The notes under the pieces: generated by a model
Told to the model about the DNA's origin: nothing
Database searches by the model: none
The model's input: the letters and a program-made list of their open reading frames with translations, nothing else
Translations under genes and position numbers: made by a program
Assembly (NCBI GenBank): GCA_034401135.1
Contig: JAWZSP010000008.1
Span: 1,736,001 to 1,800,000 of the forward strand
Length of the DNA: 64,000 nucleotides
Direction: 5' to 3'
Source of the DNA: Volutella citrinella
Lineage: Eukaryota > Ascomycota > Sordariomycetes > Hypocreales > Nectriaceae
In this document: piece by piece, positions 9,044-20,842 of the stretch
Numbering within the stretch: position 1 is the first letter of the stretch
Layout of the letters: each line of letters begins with the position of its first letter

Positions 9044-10181
9044 GATGCGTGTGAGTGTGGGTGTACTAGCGATACCGAGACTAATTGGGAGAGCCAGGAA
9101 TCACGACGGAAGAGGGGGAAGGACGCAGGAGCAGGCGTCCGTCCCGAGAAATGTCAACGAGGGTATATATACATGGAGGGTTGGAGCTTGGCGCTACCTA
9201 CCCCAGAATACCTTGTGCCATGCTCGGACAAGATTCGGCGGTTGTGCATCCTCTAAAATACGGGGAAGGACTAGGCCCGGGTATGCTCTTGCGGCGTCAT
9301 GATGGCCGGGAGTGGAGGGGTCATGCTGGGCCGGGTGTCTATCCAATACGATGCTGCGATTGAGGAGCCATATCACATGGACGGCCCGTGTTCCGTGCCT
9401 GGCTGAACTCTGCTATCAACACCTATCCATCGCAACCGGGTTTTTCATTGAGATATAAAACCAGCATTTCATAGATAGACTGCTCCTTCAATTCCCCTCC
9501 CCATTCTTCAAAGCGTCCTCCCCTCGTTGCTCGACCGTGAGTCAGTTCGACATTGGACCGTCCGTCACTCCGGGGCAGAAATTTCCTTTTTGGGCCGCGG
9601 CGTTTCCTCTCCAGGACACCCGCTGGAAGAAGTAAGTTGCTGCACGCTAGCTCGTCTATCTTCGCCGAATATCTCCCTGTGCTGTTAAAAGGTCGACCCC
9701 GCATGCCCGTTTCTGATAGCTGACTGGCCCGGCGCTCACCCGTCTCGGCTTCCGTCGACTTTAAATGTCGCCCTCCCCCGCTCATCCAGCCAACCTTCTC
9801 CCCACTGCCGCGCCGGTCTGTCCCAACAAGGCAGGAATATTCCGCGGTGACCCCCGGACACTTGTGCGGCTATTTACATTAGAGGTGGCGGATATGCTTC
9901 CACTCCCTGACGACCAATTGCGTGGGCCCGATGGGGAGTGGGCAGTAGAGCGGGTGGAGAGTGGGCGGGAAGTGGACAAGAGTGGGCGGAGAGCACACCG
10001 ACTGGTGGCTTGCACCGTTCATCTCTTTATATTTACGTATCCACAATACAAGCCCATGTTTGTAGATCAAGCCGCGTGCCCCGTGTGTAGCGGGCTGAAC
10101 TCTGTCCTTCCTGACTACATCAACCATCAATCCCATAAATGGCCACAGTCCATGCTTCAAGCTGACACCAGCCACGACCGA
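9044..10181. other. Intergenic, promoter of the dehydrogenase and 3' side of AA9
   Basis: 1.1 kb with the TATA element at 9164-9172 belonging to the minus-strand dehydrogenase. A 120-codon minus frame at 9423-9785 has no protein-like features and is not annotated. Confidence 0.5.
9164..9172 (-). promoter_or_regulatory. TATA box of the dehydrogenase gene
   Basis: TGTATATATA read on the minus strand, about 120 nt upstream of the ATG at 9043. Position and sequence fit a core promoter. Confidence 0.4.
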
Positions 10182-11003
10182 CTAATTCGCAGCGGTCCAG
10201 AGAGCCGGTCCGGGGTACGGGTAGCTCGTGTAGGGCACATAGAGGTTGAACTTGATGCCCGGGTCCGAGCGAGAGTACAGGCTGGTCGCCAACGCTCCTC
10301 CAGAGGGGGCAACGGTGCCGCTGCCGCCGACCCGGAGGTTGAGGCACTGCGGGTAGTTTTGCGCGCCGTTGTCGTTCTGGCCGCTGTGGAGGGCGATGAT
10401 CTCGTGCCGGATCACGTAGGTGCCGGCCTTGAGGTTGCGCGGGATCGTCGTCGAGGACGTGAAGTTGTTCCTGATGAGGTCGTCCGTCACCCAGTTGGTG
10501 CCGCTGACGATGCCGCCCTGGCTGATCTTGGACCACCGGAGGCTGCCGCCAGTCGTCTCTCCTGTAGTTGACGTTCAAGGTTAGCCGTTTGTCTCTTACA
10601 CGTGCTTCAAACTTGGGGGCTGGCTGCGTTGGGGACGAGAGATACCATTGTACGGCGCAATGTAGTTGATGATGGGACCCTTGTGCGACTCGGGCCAGGT
10701 GTTCCAGAAGAAGGTAATCGTCTCGCCGGGATTGACGTTGATAAAGTTCTTGCCTGCCGTGGCGCTCTTGTGGCACGCAATGTCCGCCGACCCAAAGGCC
10801 GCCGGCTCAACAAAGCCGTTATCCTGGTTGAGCGCGTTCCAGCCCGCGTTCGGGGGAGCCTGGCCCGTGGGGAAGTAGAACCAGACGGGATCGGCGCCGG
10901 CAGTCCAGACTCCGTTGACCTTGACGCCGGAGACGAAGCCGTGTGCCGAGACGAGCTGGGGAAGGGTAGCTGCGAGGCCGATGATTGAGGCGAGGAGCTT
11001 CAT
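10182..11003 (-). CDS. AA9 lytic polysaccharide monooxygenase (secreted)
   Basis: Two exons (11003-10646 and 10561-10182, intron with AACGGCTAACC branch region and CTACAG acceptor) give 245 residues. A 20-residue signal peptide ending LVSA is followed directly by His21 (HGFVSGV), which becomes the N-terminal copper-binding His. The second copper His is His107 in WPESHKGP. The C-terminal half has the family block YVIRHEIIALHSG...QNYPQCLNL and an axial Tyr within NLYVPYTSYPYPGP. Cys77 and the Cys of PQCLNL would form the usual disulfide. There is no cellulose-binding module; the protein ends a few residues after the catalytic domain. It would oxidatively cleave cellulose or related glucans outside the cell, supplying a plant-biomass degradation function. 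A TATAAAAG box lies 64-71 nt upstream. Confidence 0.93.
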
Positions 11004-12591
11004 GTCGACAGTTGTGTGGCTGCTTGGTTATTTGATAGTTGTGTGGTGAGTATAGTTTGTCTGAAGCTTTTATACGGCGCTCATCGGCTCTACCGCAACT
11101 GGTTATATATACTTAGGCAGAGTTGCCGTCAAACGTTTTCGTCTCGGTGCTCGAGGTTCCGTGCCAGAGCAACAGACTTGTCCATCTGACCGAGCCATTG
11201 CTCAATTCCACCACTAAGTTGCGACTTACACCAGGAGCCATCTTAAGATAATCAAGTTTAATTTAAGCGAAACCCCAGAATGACAATGCGCAGGCGTCCC
11301 CGTTCGCCAATAGAAATATACACAGCGTCGCAGCCGTGGCATCACGGACCACGCACCGGCGGCCCGCCCTCTCTTGCCCCAGATTCCAATCTGAAGCCTT
11401 GTTTTCATGCCGGGTACAGTGTCGCAGTTGCGAGAATGCCAAGCTTTCTATAGGGTCGTCTTGACTGCTCGAAGCGCGCGTGATGGGCCGGGATTGGGCT
11501 GCGATGACGGAACGTGCGATTCCACGTCCATTTTCGGAACGTTGCACTCAGCGGTTGGCCGACGACAACCATGGCGGCGGCATGGATGGAAAGAGGGAAT
11601 ATTACTGCTGGGTTATGATGGCGGAGAATTGCTATATTGGTAGAAAAGCCTCTGGCAGACGTCAGGCGGGAGCAAAACTTTGTCATGCCACCAAGCTCAT
11701 GGCTTTGTTGCTAGTCATCGGCTTCCGTCACGTCATGTGCTGCTAGCAAACCTTGCCATAGGCCACTTGGGAGAAAAGAAGATTTCAATTCATGATATGA
11801 TGGCACACGAGCAAAATGGTGTTTTCCAAAGCGGCATTGGACGCTCAGGATCCAACACTTCCCTTGATTCAGGGGTTGGAGACGCATATTTCCACGGGAT
11901 CTCCAGTATAGCTTTGAAGGAGCTTCACAATAATTCGAACCAGCTTCATCCTACAGGTAATCACTCGCAGCTCTATTTTTCAATAGAATGGCCGACAACA
12001 CATGTAAAATACAGACCGTGGACGCCTGATACCCAATCTCACTGACCATCCCCTGTTGCATGATGCTAAGAGACTCATGAGAAAACCATGTTACTTGTAT
12101 CAATTGGTATAGACCAGCATGAAATATTCAGCTGGTAGTATACGTATATGCTATTGATATTGACTGATGGAACTCGCACCAGCTGCTTCGAGAGTGACCA
12201 TTTCCAAATGAGGCTTGGTAGAAAATGTACGGGTGGGGTACAGATCACAAGCAGAGGAGCGAAATGGAGGGGTGCTCCCGCACCCGTGCCCCGCCATTGG
12301 CACCTGGGCGGCCAGAGACGTCACTTTTGGACTCGCAAAATTCTACTTGCGACGGACAGTCATCGCCGACGACAACCAGACTCACCAGACACGGAGCTCT
12401 ACGATTTCTTGTCAGGTAGGCGACAGGCCACTTCATCGATAGCGTCTCGGACGCATTGGCTAACCGGTCGCTGCCTTCACCAGCATCCACAGCGCCAATT
12501 GCCCCGCCTCAGGCCTGCCCTTGCTTGAGTCTTGACACTGCAACCCATCGCATCGCATCACACAGGCATTCACACGTTGGACTCGGTCGCA
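11004..12591. other. Intergenic, divergent promoters of AA9 and ADE1
   Basis: 1.6 kb between divergent start codons. It contains the AA9 TATA box at 11067-11074 and a second TATATATA at 11105-11112. No frame here looks like a gene. Confidence 0.5.
11067..11074 (-). promoter_or_regulatory. TATA box of the AA9 gene
   Basis: TATAAAAG on the minus strand, 64-71 nt upstream of the AA9 ATG; a strong match in a standard position for an inducible secreted-enzyme gene. Confidence 0.55.
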
Positions 12592-14301
12592 ATGTCTTCC
12601 GAAGCGCTCTCCAGTATCCCGCTCAGCTCCCTGCCCCGGCTGTCCCAGGGCAAGGTCAGGTAGGCGCCCGGCTCTTGTCATGCGGGGGTGCGCAGCCCTT
12701 GCCTGTGGCGCTGGTCGACGCTGACCTGAGGACAGAGATCTTTTCCCCCTGCCTGATGGCAAGTCTCTCCTCTTTGCCACCTCCGGTATGTCCTAAGATC
12801 CATATCAAAATATTGAAATATTGAAAATGGAGGCTTAATGGCGACTGCAGACCGAATCAGCGCCTACGATGTCATCATGAAGGTCAGTGCGAGGAGGAGC
12901 GAATGAGTCAACTATAGTCATTCGCGGACCCGTGTTCGCAACTGCACTCACGTCGCGGCCGCTGACCATTGAATGCAGAATGGCGTCTCCAACAAGGGCT
13001 CTATCCTGACCATGCTGTCTGCCAAGTGGTTCGAGGTCCTGGCCGAGCGTGTCCCTGGACTCAAGCACCACTTTCTGCACCTCGGCCCTCCGGCGGGCCT
13101 TTTGACCCCCGAGGAGCGAAAGATGCTTCGCGGACGCTCCATGACTGTCCGGTGCGCCCCCGGTCTCACGAAATACTCCTTTTGTTCAAGCCATTCTTAC
13201 TGATCTGTGGTCCCGCAGCCGTCTCAAGATCTTTCCCGTTGAGGCAATCGGCAAGTACCGTTCCCCTGGGCTGAAATCCGGGATCCGTTTGCGAAAATTG
13301 CAGTTTGTATAGATGGCGGGTCTGACACCGGAGCAGTACGAGGATACGTTACGGGCAGCGCTTGGGCCGAGTGAGTTCCAGCCCTGTAGCTGAGGCGCCC
13401 GCTGTTGCGACTGACCCCGTCCCTGCGCAGGTATGAGAAGAAGCAGACCATCCACGGCCTCCCTCAGGCTGCGGGACTGGCGCGCTGCCAGCAGCTCCCC
13501 AAGCCCATCTACACGCCTTCCACCAAGGCCGAGCTTGGAGAACACGACGAGAACATCTCGCCGGAGCAGGCGAGGGCCATTGTAGGAGACAAGTACGCCT
13601 CTCGCATCGAGGAGCTGGCGCTTGCGCTCTACAAGGCTGGCGCCGAGTATGCGCAGGAGCGAGGCATCATCATTGTAAGCGCAATTTCGCATACCGCTGC
13701 GGTTTGGGACTTTGGGATGGGGCGCGGATGCTGACCAGTTTATAAATAGGCCGACACCAAGTTCGAGTTTGGCTTCGATGAGGAGACGGATGAGATCTAT
13801 CTCGTCGACGAAGTTCTTACGTACGGGCTGCCTCTCGAGTCGACTGCGCCCATCGGATGATGCTGACGGAAACTTACCAGGCCCGACTCGTCCCGCTTCT
13901 GGAGCAAGGCGGATTATGAAGGTATGTGCACCTCTTGGCATCTACCGCCACGTTTCCCCATAAAAGACGGACCGTCATCCTAACGGGACTTTTAGTTGGA
14001 CGCGAGCAGGATTCCTGTAGGTGTTGGCTGACAAACGAGGACCCTGTTCCTGGAGATGCTAATCTGGCGGTGCAGTCGACAAGCAGGTGCTGAGGAATTG
14101 GCTGACTGCCAACGGTCTAGTAAGCCGCTCCGTGACAAGGACTAGATCTGATCTGTGCTAACCGCATGCCTGCAGAAGGGCAAGGACGGCGTCGAGATGC
14201 CCGCCGAGGTGGTGGAGAAGACCAAAGCTCGCTACATGGAGGTCTACCAGCTCCTGACCGGACAGACCCTGGAGGAGGCGCTTGCCAAGGTGCAGGAGTA
14301 G
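12592..14301 (+). CDS. ADE1: SAICAR synthetase (purine biosynthesis)
   Basis: Twelve exons (12592-12659, 12736-12785, 12851-12882, 12979-13151, 13219-13250, 13337-13370, 13431-13674, 13750-13820, 13881-13921, 13996-14016, 14076-14119, 14176-14301) give 311 residues, the normal length. The enzyme joins aspartate to CAIR with ATP in purine synthesis. Recognisable blocks are SQGKVRDLFPLPDG, LLFATSDRISAYDVIM, FPVEAIVRGYVTGSAW, DTKFEFGF and VDEVLTPDSSRFW. Intron 5 (13251-13336) has a GC donor: only ATCG followed by TACGAGG restores the VRGY motif. Exon 10 is 21 nt. The intron density (11 in 0.94 kb of coding sequence) is high for this family, while neighbouring genes have none to seven. A 251-codon minus-strand open frame across it is a shadow. 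Confidence 0.93.
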
Positions 14302-14819
14302 GTTGATTGGGCTGATAGAAAGAATGAATAGAATCACGGATCGAGTCGCTTTGATTCGACTGCCTAAGATCACCATCCAATGTGACTCGCCCTCGTACTC
14401 GTAGGAGCCCTGGTGCAACTAGGCTAATATGAGCTTGGGGGCTAAGCATAATGCTTGATAGAAGCGATGCCAAATTTCAACAAGTCCTTATTTGATCCTA
14501 ACACGGACTGCGATAAGACATAATGCCAACTGGTGAGCTTCATTGACTACGCGTAGCCCCACCCGTGTGCCTTATGTATATGTAGCTCAAGTTTATTTTA
14601 CCAAAACCCACCTCCCGGAAGCAGAGTCAACAAGCAAAGTCAAGATTGAGTTTGGTTTGAGATTCGGGCCACACGGAAGCACTAGAAACAGATGGGGGTA
14701 CATGATGGTTGGGCCGCCGCCAAGTACGACGAGGCAAACCTGCATCATTACGCTACCCTACGACCGCCTCATCGCGTCCCTTTGTCTTGTAACGTGTTCC
14801 TTCAGCCCTCGCTCCTAGC
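14302..14819. other. Intergenic
   Basis: 3' UTR of ADE1 and upstream region of the F-box gene. No further feature seen. Confidence 0.4.
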
Positions 14820-15752
14820 ATGCTGTCGCTTTATCGATGCCTCCAACAGCTCGGAAACAAGATTCAATCTCTGTGGTCGAGACCTCCCAAGTCCCAGTCG
14901 CCCCTTTTGGAACTCAACGCGGACGTCGTCATTCTCATCATGTCTTTTCTCCCTCGCCCCGACCAAATGTCAGCGGCGCTCGCGTGCAAAACACTGCTGT
15001 TCATATACGATGACGTATTCCATGAACTCACCGCGCCGGTATCAAAATCTGACAAGGCCGACTTCCCGCTCCGCCTGGAACGAGATCTCATGGCGACGCA
15101 CCACTACTGTGCCATATGCACGAGATTGCACAGGTTCTCTTCCCTCAACAAGCCAAGCTAGAATCTCTACATTTTACTATTCTACAACGCTCCAACTTGC
15201 TTAGACAGCGGCTACCGAAACTCACCGATATCCGCAAACAATTACTTTGCCTACCATCATGGTCGAGCAGCCATGAATCGCCATTTTTACGGGGCCCCGG
15301 CCGGCCTTGATCCCAACTCACTGTGCTATGAAACTTGGCACAAAACTTTAGATAATGCGTGGAATCATGTCAAATGGACGAGTCGATACTCTGTGAGGAT
15401 CATATGCCACAGTTTATTCCTTTTTGGCGAACATGTGACGGACTCGACCGATGTACGGTCCATGATGGCGAGCCTCGATGAGGGTTTACACGATGTTTGC
15501 CCGCACACGACAACATCAGATACGACAAGTCGCGCAACGATCATGACAAGAGCCGCCGGCTTGGACGCGGGTGAAATCTCCAGGTTCCTGCTGGAGCCAG
15601 GGCGTGAAGTCGACGGATCATGCGCACGGTGTCTGACAGACTACACGGTAGCCATTACACGAAATTGTCGTCCTCCTGGGTTTGATGTGTATTATCGCGT
15701 GAAAATGCAGACATACCACGACCTTGGTCAGTTTCGGAGCCCGGAAGAGTAG
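14820..15752 (+). CDS. F-box protein, in-frame stop or one unusual intron
   Basis: The frame from 14820 begins MLSLYRCLQQ and has an F-box-like segment at residues 30-70 (LLELNADVVILIMSFLPRPDQM). It reaches a TAG at 15159-15161, yet the same frame stays open afterwards to 15752, with a plausible C-terminal half (Cys- and His-containing, ending QFRSPEE). Either the gene is disrupted by this stop, or an intron from 15134 (GTTCTC) to 15208 (GACAG), 75 nt long and phase-preserving, removes it, giving 285 residues. The donor is weak. F-box proteins recruit substrates to SCF ubiquitin ligases; the substrate here is unknown. Related fungal F-box proteins often have a C-x-x-C...LHRF motif just where the proposed splice occurs, which argues partly against the intron. 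Confidence 0.45.
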
Positions 15753-16741
15753 AAATGGAGGGCCTGGAGATGGAAGTGTGGAGAGCGGCACGATGCAGTC
15801 GAACATCGCGACACACAAGTTTACCCCCCTGGGAGCGTACGCCGGCGATACTATGCAGCTGAGAACGGGAAGGATAAGGTCACTAGCAAGTAATCGTCCA
15901 TGGGTGGTAGCACACAGCAGCATATCCGTGCATACTGCGGGAACCAAGAGGCGGTGGCCATCTGCAAAACACACCACCCAGTTGAGGCACAGCGCGGGGT
16001 AGAATCTGCAGGCGGTTTCAGCCCGGATCAAAATGACGAGTGATGACCGGCCGGGAATGGAAAATGGAATGCGAATGAGGGTGTGGATGCAATGCCAAGA
16101 CGCAGACACTACGGCAGCAAGGCAGCTACGGTGAATGAGCAAAAGCACTGCCAACAAGTGACGTTGATGACGCTGAAAGGTCCCTGACACATGGACCCGG
16201 ATGTGCCACTGAAGGCCCTGGAAGTGGGCCCTGTTTTAAGCTTGTCCAGGCCGGGGCGCCTGCTGGTTGGCGCGGGGCCCGCCCTGTGACCCTTGAGAGG
16301 CTGAAGCCTCTCCCTCCCTTGCGGCCCCCTCCCCCCAGCCGTTCTTAACTTGAACCCGCCGGCGATCAACATCCCGACCGTCTCCGGACGGGCCATGTGA
16401 TGCACCCCCGGCCATTGTGGTCCCTTGGGGATTGTGTGCTGGCCGAGTCTTGGCGCACCGCACCAAACCGCGCTCACACGCACGGAGAGGGGCGGCTGGA
16501 CTGGAACACCCATAGTCATAGATATGGCCTCGCTCGCCACCGCCGCCAGCCTCTCCATTCTCCCTCCCATTGTCTGGCATCCAACTCCAGGGCTGTGCAT
16601 CCCGTAGCTGCCGCCAGCACTCGCCGTTACCTCTGCCGCTCCTTCTCGTGAAGGCCATTACAACGGCCTGCCATCACCACGAGTGCTCCACCGCCTCCAG
16701 CCTCCTCCCAATTCACACACAAACGCACACACACTCGCACA
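15753..16741. other. Intergenic
   Basis: About 1 kb, GC-rich toward the right end, with CACACACACTCGCAC just before the next start codon. No gene or RNA recognised. Confidence 0.4.
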
Positions 16742-18378
16742 ATGGCGGTCCTCGGCCGCCGCGCCCGCCGCTCGTCGCTGGCCTTTGCGACCATCTTGTC
16801 GGCCCTCGTCGGGCTGGCCGCCTCCGCCGAGGATTCGTGCTCAAACTCCCTCTCCGTGTCCTACGACAAGCCCGTTCTCGCTGACGGCTGGTCCTACCGC
16901 CTCGTCGCCGACAAGATCCGCCGACCGCGCGGTATCCTCTTCGACACCAATGGCGCACTGCTGGTGGTCAGCTCCGGCGTCGGCGTCGTCCACATCACTT
17001 TTGAAGACGACGGGGGCACCTGTCTGCGCGTCAAGGAGACCAAGACGCTGGTGGGGAACAGCGGTGTAAGTCAAGCCCAGCAACCTCGCCTCCCACTCCC
17101 AACTCCCACGATGCCTGCACATTGCTCTTCCAGTAGATGGTATATTTCTCGCGACTGACACCAACACACTATAGCTCAACCATGGCATCGCCCTGTCGAA
17201 AAACGGGGAAACCCTCTACGCATCCGACTCGGACAAGGTCTACTCGTGGTCCTACGACGCCTCTCGCGCCACCGTCGACACGGGCTCCGTTCGTACCCTC
17301 GTGAACAACATGGATAACTCGGGGCACTCGAGCCGCACTCTCCTGCTGTCCGAGAAGTACCCCGAGATGCTCGTCGTGTCCCGCGGCAGCGCAGGAAACG
17401 ACGACCTGGAGGCCGAGGACGTCAAGACGGGCCACTCGCAGCTCCGCGCCTTCAACCTGACCGAGCTGAGCGGCGACGGCGGCTTCGACTACGCTGTCGA
17501 TGGCGACCTCCTCGGCTGGGGCCTGCGCAACTCGGTTGGCGTCGCCGAGCAGCCCGCGACCGGCGGCGTCTGGTCTGTCGAGAACTCGGTGGACAACCTC
17601 CGGCGCAGCGGCACCGACGTGCACACCGACAACCCCGGCGAGGAGCTCAACTACCACGGCTTCCTCAACGGGACGAACGACAGCAGGATCGTCAACCGCA
17701 ACTACGGGTACCCCTTCTGCTACGCGCTGTGGGCCACCGACGGGTTCCCCAACAAGGGCAACCTCACCACCGGAAACCAGTTCGCCGCTGACCGCACGAG
17801 GGGGGACCAGTCCACCGACGACAAGTGTAACAAGGACTACATGCCCCCCGTCCTCGCCTTCCAGGCGCACACCGCGCCGCTGGACCTAAAGTTTGACAAG
17901 GACGGCTCCTCTGCCTACGTGTCGTTCCACGGTAGCTGTACGTTCACACCCCTTAACCCCAAAGTCCCTCCTCCTGCTGACACCGCCACTACCAGGGAAC
18001 CGCGAAGACCCCGTGGGCTACGCCGTCTCCCGCGTCTCCTTCCGCGACGGCTGGCCCGATGCCCGCTCCGACAGCAGGGACGCCGCCGTGCCCATTATCA
18101 GGAACCCCAACCTGGCGCGGTGCCCTGACGACTGCTTCCGCCCCGTCGGCCTGGCCTGGGACTCCCAGGGCCGCCTGTGGTTCAGCTCCGACAGCACCGG
18201 CGAGATCTTCGTGCTCAAGGCCGACGGTGCCAGCGGCGGCCGCAACGAGACTACCGGCGGTGGCGGCAACGGCAAGACTAGTGGCGGCGATGACAGCGCG
18301 GCCTCGCAGTACCTGCCGCGGTCGGGCGTGCTTGGCGTGGGGATCGCGGCCGTCGTCATGGGGCTGTTTCTTGCATGA
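16742..18378 (+). CDS. Secreted, probably GPI-anchored sugar (sorbosone/pyranose) dehydrogenase-like propeller
   Basis: Three exons (16742-17065, 17175-17931, 17996-18378) give 487 residues. A signal peptide (about residues 1-29, after an Arg-rich start) precedes a domain with beta-propeller blocks: PRGILFDTNGALLVVSSG, LNHGIALSKNGETLYASDSD, GLRNSVGVAEQPATGGVWSVENSVDNL, NYGYPFCYALW and GLAWDSQGRLWFSSD. These are typical of soluble quinoprotein glucose/sorbosone dehydrogenases, including the fungal PQQ-dependent AA12 type. The tail is Gly/Ser-rich and ends in a short hydrophobic segment (GVLGVGIAAVVMGLFLA), which suggests GPI anchoring. Cofactor and substrate are inferred from family only. The strong antisense open frame here is a shadow. 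Confidence 0.8.
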
Positions 18379-18948
18379 GTCATGGTCATGATTGTCAACG
18401 AGCATGATGGGGATATCTGCGGTGCTTCTTCGGTCCCGGCGTTTGTTGGCTTCTTGTCTGTTCGGATGCACATCTCACCTCGGTGTGACATTTGGTTTTG
18501 GGTTTTAACGTCATTGCATCAATCATACCCCGACTTTCCTACATGGGAGAGTCACGTCAGACGGGACAGCTGAAATCCCTAGAGTTAGATATGTCTTGGG
18601 ACGTCCTTGGTTTAAAATTACTTGTATTCATCACATCGGCTTTCGTGAAAAGTCCGCCTCCGTACAACGAACTCACGACATAAATGCCCCACGCTCCGCG
18701 CGGCACTGGCTTGCCCCCGCGTCTAGAACCCCATCGACTTTGTTTCGATTCCCTTGGATTTTTGTCTTTGGCCATGATATTCAGCCCATGTGACCAGCCA
18801 CTCTTGACTGAGACGAGGCACAGCTCCAGCCCGTCCCGTGTCGTCTTGGATCGGAAGCGGGGTCAAGGTATCTGTCATATCCATCCGCTTTGTGCCCGTC
18901 CAACGCCTTTGCTCTCCCTGTGACTTATTGTGTTGATATGGCCATGCT
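18379..18948. other. Intergenic, convergent 3' ends
   Basis: 570 nt between convergent genes; no feature recognised. Confidence 0.4.
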
Positions 18949-20142
18949 CTACTCTTCAATGGACTTGACGCACTCCCACTCGCCCCGCAGGTTCTCCTTC
19001 CACAGCGAGACCTTGTTGTCGGCGCCGCTGACGGCCAGAACGTTGCCGCTGAGCGACCAGCTGACGCGCCACACGGCGGCCTCGAAGTTGAGGACCTTGG
19101 AGTTCCACTGGCCGGCGCTCGAGGCGTCCGAGGTCCAGATGCGGACCGTCTTGTCCTGCGAGGCGGAGGCGATGTATGACTTCTGCAGGACGGTAGGCGA
19201 CCAGGCGACGTCGCGGACCCAGTCCGAGTGGCCGGTCAGGGCTTCGCCCTCCTGCTTGTAGCTCTGAGAGGCGGCGTCAAAAGCCCAGATCTTGAGCGCG
19301 TTGTCGCAGCCGCCCGTCACGAAGCGGCGGTTGCCCGTGGCGCCGGGGCCGGGGGCGCTGCTGACGATGCTGCCGGGGGTGGAGGCGGGGGCCCACGACA
19401 CCGAGTTGACGCCGAGGCCGTGGGCGGCAAAAGTGGTGTGGTCGACGGCGTTGTCCTTGAACTCGACGACGCTCACGTTGCCGTCGGAGGAGGCGCAGGC
19501 GAGCAGGCAGCCGGCCTCATGGGGGGACCAGGAGACGATGTTGACCGAGGCCTTGTGCAGGGGGAATTCGTAGATGCGCTGCCATGAGCTGTTCTGGCCG
19601 CCCTGCTCCTTCCAGATGAACACTTTTCCGTCGTAGCCAGCCGACGCCAGAATGTTGCCGTACTTGGGATGCGCCCAGGAGACACACCAGACAGCACCCT
19701 CATGTCTATAGCACGGACCTATGTTAGCAAGTCGGTTCCTGGGTTTCAACTCTCGCCGGGGTGTTGGGAACGCTGCCTACCCCTTGAGCGTCTCGATCAG
19801 GCGCTGAGTCTCGCCTTCGATTTCGAAGATCTTGATTGTTCGGTCGCTGGAGCATGTGGCCAGCTTGCGGCCGTAGTAGTCGAGGACAGCATCATGCTAA
19901 GAGCTGTCAGCGCGATTCGCGGCGGGCAGCGGGGAGCCACTGTGTATGCAGCTGAGGCAAGCTCCGGGGAGCTGCGAACAGGCATCGCGAGCATCGTGGG
20001 GGCAGTATCGGACGTACAATCATATCATCATGGCCGGAGTTGGAAATCACTTGGGCCGCCTAAGGGGGGTTTGTTAGCTATGTCGCCTGCGCAAGGAGAA
20101 CCGCAAGAGGCCATTATCCAGCGTGGCAAGGAGACATACCAT
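18949..20142 (-). CDS. SEC13: SEC13, COPII and nuclear-pore WD40 protein
   Basis: Exons 20142-20140, 20059-20018, 19896-19781 and 19705-18949 give 305 residues. The N-terminus [20 protein letters not shown] and the repeated WD40 blocks ([83 protein letters not shown]) identify SEC13. It is the six-bladed outer-coat partner of SEC31 in COPII vesicles and part of the Y-complex of the nuclear pore. The first coding exon contains only the ATG, followed at once by GTATGT. It is divergent from PEX20, with 700 nt between start codons. Confidence 0.95.
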
Positions 20143-20842
20143 CTTGTAGGAGAGTGCGCCAAACCAGCGCGATGGGGAAAAGGCAGAAATTACAGAAAGT
20201 TGGCCGACAAAGGACACGATACTGCCCAGAACCTGAAGCTCCCTGGTCGCCGCCTCTCTCGCGCGTGGTGACAGCTGGCCCGCCATTTAAGGTCACGTGA
20301 GAGGTACCGTGATCTGTCCCACTTGCCGCATCTGGCTTTGGACCTGGCAAGAAGTGGGGACCGCACAATGGTTGCTATTGGCAGGTATGGACGGGCCATG
20401 GTGGCAGGCGCAGAAGCTCAAACGGTACGTAGCGCATGCCGCCCAAGGGCAGGACAGGAACGTTCCTCGGTGCGCGGCTTCCCCGGACGGCAGCGGGCGG
20501 CCTGGTAATCACGAGCCACCAGCCATCGGGCCTCTGGCCGACGACAGCATTCACCCGCAGTGGGAGCCAAACTCTCACAATCACCTGCGTTTGTCAAACC
20601 GTCTTATTCCCCAATAATCCGCTATTCATCCTCTTGGTTGTCTTTCACCCCCATCTCATCTCATCTCATTCCATTCTCCTCTACAGCTTTCTTTCCCACT
20701 CGGCTAGAACTTTATTAGGCCAGAAACCGCCGCCACTCCCACCCCGCCTACCCGCCTTCGGCCGAGGCATTCATCGCATCTCCTTCTGCCAACTACCTCA
20801 TCAGACAACACCCCAGCATCTTCACCTATCGCGCCCATCAAG
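20143..20842. other. Divergent promoter of SEC13 and PEX20
   Basis: 700 nt with a pyrimidine-rich stretch from about 20620 to 20700 including repeated CTCAT units, which precedes the PEX20 start. No gene seen. Confidence 0.45.

Noticed and set aside
9423..9785. 120-codon minus-strand frame
   Set aside because: Basic, motif-free product in a promoter region; nothing supports expression.
13186..13941. 251-codon minus-strand open frame across ADE1
   Set aside because: Shadow of conserved ADE1 exons and introns; no protein-like motifs.
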